From Segatella copri DSM 18205 (lineage in GTDB: Bacteria; Bacteroidota; Bacteroidia; Bacteroidales; Bacteroidaceae), in the NCBI RefSeq assembly GCF_025151535.1, contig NZ_CP102288.1:1369501-1433500 (forward strand): DNA of 64,000 bases. Reading direction: 5' to 3'. Below are positions 53,128 through 60,909 of this stretch, piece by piece. The position numbers and the translations under genes are program-made. The notes below the pieces were generated by a model. The model was not told the origin of the DNA. It did no database searches and saw only the letters and a program-made list of their open reading frames with translations. Position 1 is the first letter of the stretch, and each line of letters begins with the position of its first letter.

Positions 53128-53876
53128 CACTCAGATACATCTTCCACAGCGGCTTCTTGCTTGAAACGTCTCAATGCATCCTGGTCTTTGACTATTGGAT
53201 GGATCCTGCTGGAGTCATGCGTGTGTACATGAATACATGTAAACATGTGTACGTGTTTTCAAGCCACTTCCATGAGGACCACTTCACGAAATCAATCCTC
53301 AGATGGAAGAATAGCATCCCCAATATTACATACATCCTGTCAAAGGATATACTCAAACGAAGAAGAGCTCAGAAAGAGGATGCTGGTATATGGATGGCCA
53401 AAGGAGCGGTATGGGAAGATGAGAACCTGAAAGTGACAGCTACAGGAAGTAACGATAGTGGCGTGAGTTGGATTGTTGAGACAGAAGGTAAAACAATCTT
53501 TCACGCAGGCGACCTGTGCAACTGGTACGCACGTTTCCTTGCTGACGACACACCCGAAGGAGAGGTATTCAGTGAAGAGTTTGGTCAGTATATCAATCCT
53601 GTAGCAGAGGAAAAACAGTATCTTGGTGAACTTAAAGATATTCGCAAGATTAACGATTCCTTTGACCTCGTGATGTTTCCTGTGGACGGACGCATCGGCA
53701 ATGGTTATACGCTTGGAGGGCGTCAGTTTATCGAACGTTTCAAGGTTGGAATGTTTGTCCCGATGCACTTTGTCATGAGTGGGTTTGAGAGTGCGTGGCG
53801 CATGGAGCCTTTCTGCAAAGAAAAGGATGTCCCCTTTTGGTGCATCGGGCACGAAGGAGACAGCATAACAATATAA
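53124..53876 (+). CDS. MBL-fold metallo-hydrolase (UlaG-like)
   Basis: 250 residues. Metal ligands: FSSHFHEDHF (HxHxDH variant, S-S-H-F-H-E-D-H), a histidine in KTIFHAGDLCNWYA, MFPVDGRIGNGY and a late histidine in VPMHFVMSG. The order matches the UlaG-like branch of the superfamily; the substrate is not known. Coupled to the flavin reductase by a 4-bp overlap and followed by a small DNA-binding protein. Confidence 0.85.
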   Translation: MTLRYIFHSGFLLETSQCILVFDYWMDPAGVMRVYMNTCKHVYVFSSHFHEDHFTKSILRWKNSIPNITYILSKDILKRRRAQKEDAGIWMAKGAVWEDENLKVTATGSNDSGVSWIVETEGKTIFHAGDLCNWYARFLADDTPEGEVFSEEFGQYINPVAEEKQYLGELKDIRKINDSFDLVMFPVDGRIGNGYTLGGRQFIERFKVGMFVPMHFVMSGFESAWRMEPFCKEKDVPFWCIGHEGDSITI

Positions 53877-53902
53877 TATTAACACATTAAATCGTTAAAA
53901 CA

Positions 53903-54082
53903 ATGGACGCAAAAGAAAAAGTATTAGCAACAATGAAAGAGGCAGGTCAGCCTCTTAACGCAGGTAAAATCGCAGAACTCAGCGGTCTCGACCGCAAAGA
54001 GGTAGATGCAGCCATGAAGCAGCTGAAGGCAGAGGGCGCAATCGTCTCTCCTGTTCGTTGCAAATGGGCACCTGCAGAGTAA
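53903..54082 (+). CDS. Small winged-helix (MarR-like) regulator
   Basis: 59 residues ([20 protein letters not shown], then [20 protein letters not shown], ending VRCKWAPAE). This is a compact winged helix: helix-helix-turn-helix ([20 protein letters not shown]) plus a short wing. It comes 27 bp after the hydrolase gene and probably controls this small redox operon. A hairpin follows 16 bp later. Confidence 0.85.
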   Translation: MDAKEKVLATMKEAGQPLNAGKIAELSGLDRKEVDAAMKQLKAEGAIVSPVRCKWAPAE

Positions 54083-54097
54083 AAACTTTAATGGCTT

Positions 54098-54131
54098 GGT
54101 ACTGCGGTCTTGAATAACAGGCTGCAGTACC
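54098..54131 (+). terminator. Hairpin after the redox operon
   Basis: GGTACTGC pairs with GCAGTACC across an 18-nt loop, followed by TTCCTTTCC. Confidence 0.6.
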
Positions 54132-54316
54132 TTCCTTTCCTATCTGAACTTCTGTACCACCAATAGGATGATTACCCGACTGCAAAGGTTTACCTTTGCT
54201 ACGTTTTTTTTATAAAGTAACAAAACATTCGCCACATGGTAGCCATGCAAGATATTTGTTTGTCTTGTTATATGCGATTTTTTATGGAAATCGCATCGTT
54301 TTTCAAAAAAAAATCG

Positions 54317-54324
54317 TACCTTTG
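54317..54324 (+). promoter_or_regulatory. -7 box (TACCTTTG) upstream of the AlbA-type pseudogene
   Basis: TACCTTTGCACCG lies 67 nt before the ATG at 54391. Confidence 0.6.
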
Positions 54325-54390
54325 CACCGAAATGTCAGATACGCATGAATACTGAACAAGTATGAGGTGACACAGAACAGGAAGAAATAT

Positions 54391-54835
54391 ATGGCATTAC
54401 CAATAAACATCGACGAACTGCAGAAGGGGAAGACTATGGAATGGTCACTTCCTTGCGACGGTGCCCATACATCAGGCTTTTGTTGACGAGAAGGCTTATC
54501 TTGTCTCTATTGGCAAGGAACTGGATGAGAGTGGCAAGAAAGAAGGAAAGAAAGACAATGATTTCCTAAAAGACTTCCCAAAATACTTCCCAAAAGAATC
54601 TATGGAAGAAATAACTGATAGACAGCGGATTATACTATCATTGGTGCAGAGTGATTGCACTTTAACTTCCCAAAAGATTTCCCAAAAGATTTCGGAAAAA
54701 GAACCTGTAACACAGAGAACGATAAAAAAAGATATTGCAGACCTGCAATCCAAAGGCATACTCTCTCGTGAAGGCGGTCGCAAGGATGGCCGATGGGTGA
54801 TAACAAACAAAAATGACAACAAAAATCGTGAGTAG
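54391..54835 (+). pseudogene. AlbA_2/ATP-binding regulator, internally deleted
   Basis: The frame starts MALPINIDELQKGKTMEWSL, the typical N-terminus of Bacteroidota AlbA_2-domain (AAA_4) ATP-binding proteins, but stops after about 30 residues (SGFC). Directly afterwards in another frame (54461-54835) the C-terminal winged-helix part continues (QRIILSLVQSDCTLTSQKIS, TQRTIKKDIADLQSKGILSR, GGRKDGRWV). The central domain is gone, so this is a gene with a large internal deletion. Confidence 0.75.
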
Positions 54836-54912
54836 TGCAGAAATCAGAGTTATTGGCAACGCTTGACCCATTCTTAAGATAATGAAAGCATATACATATA
54901 TAGATAAAGGCA

Positions 54913-55035
54913 GGTTTGAAGATTGACACCACACCGCTCATCACCCACCGTTTTCCGTTGGAGAGGATAGCTGAAGCCTATGAACTCTTTGAGCAGAAGC
55001 GAGATGGAGTTATCAAAGTGGCCATAACTCAATAA
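54913..55035 (+). pseudogene. Zinc-type alcohol dehydrogenase, C-terminal fragment
   Basis: About 40 codons remain, GLKIDTTPLITHRFPLERIA then EAYELFEQKRDGVIKVAITQ, a typical end of medium-chain zinc alcohol dehydrogenases. There is no upstream part. It abuts the chimeric beta-lactamase gene 15 bp later. Confidence 0.8.
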
Positions 55036-55050
55036 ACAGATAAAGGAAAG

Positions 55051-56610
55051 ATGAAGATACATCAAATCATGTTCACCCCCACGGGAGGAACTCAACGAGT
55101 GAGCGAAATCCTACTTTTTCTGCTTCTTACCTTTTTCCTGGCTTATATCCAGACGACAGAGGCGAAAGGTCAATCCTCATGTTTTTCATATGGGGCAAGC
55201 ATTGTGAATGGGGATTTGTATTGCGGTCATCAGGAGGATAGTGCTTTTGCCATGCACAGCGTCATGAAATTTCCACAGGCTTTATACGTAGCAGACTACT
55301 TGCACAAGAAAGGACTGACACTGAGCGACTCTGTTCTTGTACACAAGGATAGTCTGGACGCTGAGACATGGTCGCCTATGCTTTCAATATTTGAAGGTAT
55401 GCGTTATTTCACATTTGCAGAGTTAATAGAATGGTCATTGAAACAGAGCGACAATAATGCGTGCGACCTTTTGTTTGCATCATGCGGACAGCCGGATGCA
55501 GTAGAGAAATATATCCATACGCTTGGATTCAAAGACATCCATGTGCAACTGACGGAGAAGGAGATGAAAAAGAATCCTCATAGAACCATAGAAAACTCAG
55601 CCACTCCAAAAGAAATGGCAAGGCTCTTGGAGTGGTTTTATCTTCATAGGGATGATAACAAGAATCTCTCCTTTATCTGGGATACAATGGCTGATTGTAA
55701 TACGGGTCAGCAACGCATAGCAGCAGTCTTGCCCAAAGACGGCAAACTGATTCACAAGACAGGTTCTGGTTTTCCTTCTTCTGACGGAAGACAAGATAGA
55801 AACGATGTTGGAATCGTTCTTTTGCCCGACGGTTCTCACTTATCAATTGCCATCTTCTTGCAAAAGTCAAAAGAGGAGAAAGAGGTGGCAGAGATTGCAG
55901 AACAATGTTTGATGCGCATCCAGGCGGATGAATTCCTACGTAACATGCCGTCAGACCTACAACACAAACAGACATTGGCTATACTCAGGGCTATTGATGG
56001 AGATAACAAAGGGTTGACAGCTGTCCGCAATGCCCGGAATGCTCCACCCAAGTATTCTGACCATGTGGAAACAAAAATGATTACCCCAAACATGCGCCTT
56101 TATGAGCCCAAGGGAAGTCAAGACCAACGCCTTCCAGTCTTGTTGTATCTGCATGGAGGTGGCTGGACTTTTGGCAGCATCAACAGTTGTGGAAGATTCT
56201 GTGATGCCCAGGCTGCATCGGGCAAGATGAGAGTTATAGCTCTTGACTATCGTTTGGCTCCAGAACACCCTTATCCTGAAGGGCTGGACGATTGTATCTC
56301 TACTGTCAATTACATCATCGACCATGCTGCAGAGCTGCATATTGATGTCAACCACATCACCATTGGCGGTGACAGTTCGGGAGGCAACCTTGCCCTGGCC
56401 ACAGCTTTGTCAGAAACATGCCGCGGCAAAATAGAATCCTTGCTTCTGTTCTACCCTGTGACAAAGGCTTTTGACGATGGTTCGGAATCATGGAAGCAAT
56501 ATGGTAAAGGATTTGGTTTGGATGCCGAAATCATGGAAGCTTTCAATCGGGCGTCCGGGACTGTATGCCAAGGAGGAAACCCGGTCCAAAGGATTGAAAA
56601 TATAACCTAA
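55051..56610 (+). CDS. Chimeric class A beta-lactamase fused to a truncated HSL-type esterase
   Basis: 519 residues in one frame. Residues 1-20 (MKIHQIMFTPTGGTQRVSEI) look like the start of an EFR1-type flavodoxin/ferredoxin protein. A hydrophobic segment (21-33) and an exported class A beta-lactamase domain follow, with all active-site motifs: S70-x-x-K73 (HSVMKF), S133-D-N (KQSDNNA), E169 (LTEKEM) and K236-T-G (HKTGSG). The spacing resembles subclass A2 (CfxA/PER-like). From about 350 an alpha/beta hydrolase begins: HGGG (368-371) and GDSSGG (440-445). The chain ends at 519 before the expected acid and histidine of the esterase triad, with an unrelated-looking last 20 residues. The beta-lactamase half looks functional; the esterase half does not. 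Confidence 0.8.
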   Translation: MKIHQIMFTPTGGTQRVSEILLFLLLTFFLAYIQTTEAKGQSSCFSYGASIVNGDLYCGHQEDSAFAMHSVMKFPQALYVADYLHKKGLTLSDSVLVHKDSLDAETWSPMLSIFEGMRYFTFAELIEWSLKQSDNNACDLLFASCGQPDAVEKYIHTLGFKDIHVQLTEKEMKKNPHRTIENSATPKEMARLLEWFYLHRDDNKNLSFIWDTMADCNTGQQRIAAVLPKDGKLIHKTGSGFPSSDGRQDRNDVGIVLLPDGSHLSIAIFLQKSKEEKEVAEIAEQCLMRIQADEFLRNMPSDLQHKQTLAILRAIDGDNKGLTAVRNARNAPPKYSDHVETKMITPNMRLYEPKGSQDQRLPVLLYLHGGGWTFGSINSCGRFCDAQAASGKMRVIALDYRLAPEHPYPEGLDDCISTVNYIIDHAAELHIDVNHITIGGDSSGGNLALATALSETCRGKIESLLLFYPVTKAFDDGSESWKQYGKGFGLDAEIMEAFNRASGTVCQGGNPVQRIENIT

Positions 56611-56628
56611 GGAATTTTATCTGAAGTA

Positions 56629-56732
56629 TTAATAAGGGCTATCCCAAAAGGTCTAAAAGTAAATTTTATCCTTTCTGCAAGTATCTATAGGATGGCAACT
56701 GCATTTTTTTCTTTTTGGGCAGCCCTTATTAA
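56629..56732. repeat. Small inverted-repeat element (MITE-like, 104 bp)
   Basis: Both ends read TTAATAAGGGCT followed by a CCCAAAA-type stretch (left TATCCCAAAAGG, right complement GCCCAAAAAG), around a centre of about 60 bp without coding capacity. It starts 19 bp after the chimeric gene. Confidence 0.6.
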
Positions 56733-56809
56733 AATTTATTCTTATTTTAGGTTATATACATTCATGTCCATTTATGTAAAAAATTCCTGCTGACCTTGTT
56801 TATGTCTTG

Positions 56810-56992
56810 TCAGTCACCATTTGCAAAACCATATTTGACCCTCAAAGAGGCTGAATTTGATAAGTAACTTGCTACATACTCATAATAAGGAGCTAAATAG
56901 AACACGAATGGGAAATACACAAATGCTAAACTAAAGAAGATATTGGCCAAAATAAACGCTATACCGAGAGAGAAACTTGATTTTTCAACTTC
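56810..56992 (-). pseudogene. Remnant of a membrane protein C-terminus
   Basis: About 60 codons open back to a TAG: SFSLGIAFILANIFFSLAFV then YFPFVFYLAPYYEYVASYLS and VKYGFANGD, suggesting one or two membrane helices. No start or N-terminal part remains. It lies in the region upstream of the tet(Q) promoter. Confidence 0.4.
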
Positions 56993-57120
56993 CTAAAACG
57001 GTGTTGTTCAAACATTTCTACTTATTTGTACTTGCCAGTTGAACCTACGCTTCCCTAATAAAATGTCTATGGTAAAAAGTTAAAAAATCCTCCCACTTTT
57101 GTTAGATATATTTTTTTGTG

Positions 57121-57128
57121 TAATTTTG
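57121..57128 (+). promoter_or_regulatory. Native tet(Q) -7 box (TAATTTTG)
   Basis: TAATTTTG is preceded by TTTTG with a 19-bp spacer (57100-57120), the expected layout. It now drives only the left leader copy and runs into IS1380 copy 3. Confidence 0.6.
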
Positions 57129-57257
57129 TAATCGTTATGCGGCAGTAATAATATACATATTAATACGAGTTAGTAATCCTGTAGTTCTCATATGCTACGA
57201 GGAGGTATTAAAAGGTGCGTTTCGACAATGCATCTACTGTAGTATATTATTGCTTAA
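57129..57257 (+). repeat. tet(Q) leader, left copy (cut by IS1380 copy 3)
   Basis: 129 bp, 126 identical to 58856-58984. It contains GAGGAGG and the start of the longer tet(Q) frame (GTGCGTTTCGACAATGCATC), which stops immediately inside the IS. Transcription of tet(Q) in related conjugative elements is controlled by such a leader. Confidence 0.9.
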
Positions 57258-57427
57258 CCTAAAATCCGCAACTATCATCCAATACACGATTAAGGGTAGA
57301 TTTATGAGTCGTTAGTAGCAGCTTTCAGTAAAAAGCAACAGCACAACATCAATATGTAGCCACCATCCCCTTACCCCACGATGCGACTTGAGGTAATACG
57401 CAGATTCAAACCGGAAAGAAAGGATTC

Positions 57428-58657
57428 TTATCCGAATTCTGTTTTGAAGGGTTTTGCATAAGCTCGGTTCTCTGTGTAGATATTCAGCACGTATTGCCTT
57501 GCAGTCATGATCCACTTGGCAGGTACGGAGATGAATCTGAAGACAAAAGCCTTTATGCGACTCGTTTTCTTGAGCCCAAAAGCCTTGGTGTCAAGCCTGC
57601 TCATGATGGTCTTGTAGAAATTGTGTATCAATGCAGTAAGCAGAAGAAAGACAGTATTCTCCGCCATGAATGACTTGGGGAGCCTGCTCCAACCGAATCC
57701 GTTGTTCATGTCGTCAAAGATACGTTCCTTGCCGCCACGCAGATTGTAGAATTCAACAATGTCCCTTGTCGATGACTTGTAATCGTTGGTCAGAATACAA
57801 CGGTAAGTGTATTCGCCTTCCCACAGGTCAAGGTCGCCACTGTTGCGTCTTTGTCTCTGGATGACAAGACGATAGCACTTGTCTTCCCATTTCTCAACGA
57901 GAATGGAATTGAGTTCGAACTGGATGCCGTTAATCTCCTCCGTCTTCCATCCTCTCAGAGCAAAGATGTCATTGTAGAGCGAACTGCATCGGTTGGCACG
58001 GATGTAGAAATGTTTGCAATGCTTCTCTATCTCACTGACGATTTCCTCCGAGCAGGAACCGCAGTCTGCCCTGAAGCGATTTACACGGATGTTCTGGGAT
58101 TCCAGAAGAGCGAAGAATCTCTTATGGGTGTCTGCCTGATGAAAACGCACATTCGTGTTGCCATCGCTGTTCTCGATATAGACTATCTTGTCACCGATAA
58201 CATATACGCCAGGCCTGTAGCCGAGGAACTTTTTGTAGGTCGGTTTTGCATCATACTTCTCCGTTTCAAGGAACTGATGGTCAAAGTCAACATCGTATTC
58301 CTCAATTTCCTTCAACTCGCCTGTAGAAACCAAAGCGTTTATAAGCAATGTGTTGAGTTTGTCTGCAGTATTGAAATCATAGGTCTTGCCTTGGTCGGAA
58401 GTATAGGAGATGTTTTCCTGTGTCAGTTCCTTGATGGCTCTGAGGATGGTATCAGAGCTGCATGTGCGCAAGGTCGGATGATACGAGAGATGGCGCATCA
58501 GTTGTGACGTTACATCTTCCACGCATGAGCCGCCACAGAAATAATCGCTCATCAGCGAACGGACTATCTCGCTGAACTGATATCCGATGATACTGCGGCA
58601 TCTCTGACCCAGTGTTGAGTCGATAACGGGTGAAAGCATGGAGTCAAATTTCTCCAT
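57428..58657 (-). CDS. IS1380-family transposase (copy 3)
   Basis: 409 residues, intact. It differs from copy 1 at a few positions (SDYFCGG, CSEEIVSE, EKWEDKCY and the end KTEFG) and shares its N-terminal sequence with copy 1. Confidence 0.95.
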   Translation of the reverse strand: MEKFDSMLSPVIDSTLGQRCRSIIGYQFSEIVRSLMSDYFCGGSCVEDVTSQLMRHLSYHPTLRTCSSDTILRAIKELTQENISYTSDQGKTYDFNTADKLNTLLINALVSTGELKEIEEYDVDFDHQFLETEKYDAKPTYKKFLGYRPGVYVIGDKIVYIENSDGNTNVRFHQADTHKRFFALLESQNIRVNRFRADCGSCSEEIVSEIEKHCKHFYIRANRCSSLYNDIFALRGWKTEEINGIQFELNSILVEKWEDKCYRLVIQRQRRNSGDLDLWEGEYTYRCILTNDYKSSTRDIVEFYNLRGGKERIFDDMNNGFGWSRLPKSFMAENTVFLLLTALIHNFYKTIMSRLDTKAFGLKKTSRIKAFVFRFISVPAKWIMTARQYVLNIYTENRAYAKPFKTEFG

Positions 58658-58705
58658 GATTGAAAAAATTCCTCCAAAAGGTGTGAGTTTTTCGGATTTT
58701 ATTTG

Positions 58706-58713
58706 TACCTTTG
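58706..58713 (+). promoter_or_regulatory. Outward promoter of IS1380 copy 3 facing tet(Q)
   Basis: TACCTTTGCAGC on the plus strand reads into the right leader copy and tet(Q), 284 nt before the tet(Q) ATG. Confidence 0.65.
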
Positions 58714-58855
58714 CAGCGCCTTGTTACGATTTTCGCTTGTTTTCTAATTGCAACACTAAGATAAGTGAAAAATCTGACACGGCAAAATCCTAGGCAACTT
58801 ATTGTTGCTCAGGAACTTATAAATAAAGTTAAATCAAAGTGTTGCGGAATTAAGG

Positions 58856-58984
58856 TAATCGTTATGCGGCAGTAATAATATACATATTAATACGAGTTAG
58901 TAATCCTGTAGTTCTCACATGCTACGAGGAGGTATTAAAAGGTGCGTTTCGACAATGCATCTATTGTAGTATATAATTGCTTAA
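58856..58984 (+). repeat. tet(Q) leader, right copy
   Basis: 129 bp, with AGGAGG (58927-58932) ahead of a GTG at 58942, and the sequence leading into tet(Q). Three substitutions relative to the left copy; the left one gives the canonical leader residues (VVYYCL), the right one VVYNCL. Confidence 0.9.
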
Positions 58985-58989
58985 TCCAA

Positions 58990-60909
58990 ATGAATATTAT
59001 AAATTTAGGAATTCTTGCTCACATTGATGCAGGAAAAACTTCCGTAACCGAGAATCTGCTGTTTGCCAGTGGAGCAACGGAAAAGTGCGGCCGTGTGGAT
59101 AATGGTGACACCATAACAGACTCTATGGATATAGAGAAACGTAGAGGAATTACTGTTCGGGCTTCTACGACATCTATTATCTGGAATGGAGTGAAATGCA
59201 ATATCATTGACACTCCGGGACACATGGATTTTATTGCGGAAGTGGAGCGGACATTCAAAATGCTTGATGGAGCAGTCCTCATCTTATCCGCAAAGGAAGG
59301 CATACAAGCGCAGACAAAGTTGCTGTTCAGTACTTTACAAAAGCTGCAAATCCCGACAATTATATTTATCAATAAAATTGACCGTGACGGTGTGAATTTG
59401 GAGCGTTTGTATATGGATATAAAAACAAATCTGTCGCAAGATGTCCTGTTTATGCAAACTGTTGTCGATGGATCGGTTTATCCGGTTTGCTCCCAAACAT
59501 ATATAAAGGAAGAATACAAAGAATTTGTATGCAACCATGACGACGATATATTAGAACGATATTTGGCGGATAGCGAAATTTCACCGGCTGATTATTGGAA
59601 TACGATAATCGCTCTTGTGGCAAAAGCCAAAGTCTATCCGGTGCTACATGGATCAGCAATGTTCAATATCGGTATCAATGAGTTGTTGGACGCCATTTCT
59701 TCTTTTATACTTCCTCCGGCATCAGTCTCAAACAGACTTTCAGCTTATCTCTATAAGATAGAGCATGACCCCAAAGGGCATAAAAGAAGTTTTCTTAAAA
59801 TAATTGACGGAAGTCTGAGACTTCGAGACGTTGTAAGAATCAACGATTCGGAAAAATTCATCAAGATTAAAAATCTAAAGACTATTTATCAGGGCAGAGA
59901 GATAAATGTTGATGAAGTGGGTGCCAATGATATCGCGATTGTAGAGGATATGGAAGATTTTCGAATCGGAGATTATTTAGGTGTTAAGCCTTGTTTGATT
60001 CAAGGATTATCCCATCAGCATCCCGCCCTCAAATCCTCCGTCCGGCCAGACAAGCCCGAAGAGAGAAGCAAGGTTATATCCGCTCTGAATACATTGTGGA
60101 TTGAAGACCCGTCTTTGTCCTTTTCCATAAACTCTTATAGTGATGAATTGGAAATCTCGTTATATGGTTTGACCCAAAAGGAAATCATACAGACATTGCT
60201 TGAAGAGCGATTTTCCGTAAAGGTCCATTTTGATGAGATCAAGACTATCTACAAAGAACGACCTATAAAAAAGGTCAATAAGATTATTCAGATCGAAGTA
60301 CCACCCAACCCTTACTGGGCCACAATAGGGCTGACGCTTGAACCCTTGCCGTTAGGGACAGGGTTGCAAATCGAAAGTGACATCTCCTATGGTTATCTGA
60401 ACCATTCTTTTCAAAATGCCGTTTTTGAAGGGATTCGTATGTCTTGCCAATCTGGTTTACATGGATGGGAAGTGACTGATCTGAAAGTAACTTTTACTCA
60501 AGCCGAGTATTATAGCCCGGTAAGTACACCTGCTGATTTCAGACAGCTGACCCCTTATGTCTTCAGGCTGGCCTTGCAACAGTCAGGTGTGGACATTCTC
60601 GAACCGATGCTCTATTTTGAGTTGCAGATACCCCAAGCGGCAAGTTCCAAAGCTATTACAGATTTGCAAAAAATGATGTCTGAGATTGAAGACATCAGTT
60701 GCAATAATGAGTGGTGTCATATTAAAGGGAAAGTTCCATTAAATACAAGTAAAGACTACGCCTCAGAAGTAAGTTCATACACTAAGGGCTTAGGCGTTTT
60801 TATGGTCAAGCCATGCGGGTATCAAATAACAAAAGGCGATTATTCTGATAATATCCGCATGAACGAAAAAGATAAACTTTTATTCATGTTCCAAAAATCA
60901 ATGTCATGA
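58990..60909 (+). CDS. tetQ: Ribosomal protection protein Tet(Q), last two residues missing
   Basis: 639 residues from [20 protein letters not shown] (a GTG start at 58942 would add 16). GTPase motifs: G1 AHIDAGKT, G2 region [10 protein letters not shown]3 DTPGH, G4 NKID. The rest matches elongation-factor-like Tet proteins, with the C-terminal domain IV/V segments intact. It releases tetracycline from the ribosome. The normal end (KSMSSK) is cut to KSMS, and the TGA stop is formed by the first bases of an IS1182 element. The loss of two residues is unlikely to matter, but the natural downstream genes are gone from here. Confidence 0.97.
   Translation: MNIINLGILAHIDAGKTSVTENLLFASGATEKCGRVDNGDTITDSMDIEKRRGITVRASTTSIIWNGVKCNIIDTPGHMDFIAEVERTFKMLDGAVLILSAKEGIQAQTKLLFSTLQKLQIPTIIFINKIDRDGVNLERLYMDIKTNLSQDVLFMQTVVDGSVYPVCSQTYIKEEYKEFVCNHDDDILERYLADSEISPADYWNTIIALVAKAKVYPVLHGSAMFNIGINELLDAISSFILPPASVSNRLSAYLYKIEHDPKGHKRSFLKIIDGSLRLRDVVRINDSEKFIKIKNLKTIYQGREINVDEVGANDIAIVEDMEDFRIGDYLGVKPCLIQGLSHQHPALKSSVRPDKPEERSKVISALNTLWIEDPSLSFSINSYSDELEISLYGLTQKEIIQTLLEERFSVKVHFDEIKTIYKERPIKKVNKIIQIEVPPNPYWATIGLTLEPLPLGTGLQIESDISYGYLNHSFQNAVFEGIRMSCQSGLHGWEVTDLKVTFTQAEYYSPVSTPADFRQLTPYVFRLALQQSGVDILEPMLYFELQIPQAASSKAITDLQKMMSEIEDISCNNEWCHIKGKVPLNTSKDYASEVSSYTKGLGVFMVKPCGYQITKGDYSDNIRMNEKDKLLFMFQKSMS

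Larger units (their letters stand above)
57258..58855 (-). mobile_element. IS1380-family element, copy 3 (mosaic)
   Basis: 1598 bp with the same terminal repeats. Its left end equals copy 2 (CCGCAACTATCATCCAATAC, transposase end KTEFG) while its right end equals copy 1 (AAAAATCTGACACGGC, transposase start PVIDSTLGQRCRSIIG). It is bounded by the two tet(Q) leader copies, not by a short target duplication. Confidence 0.92.
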
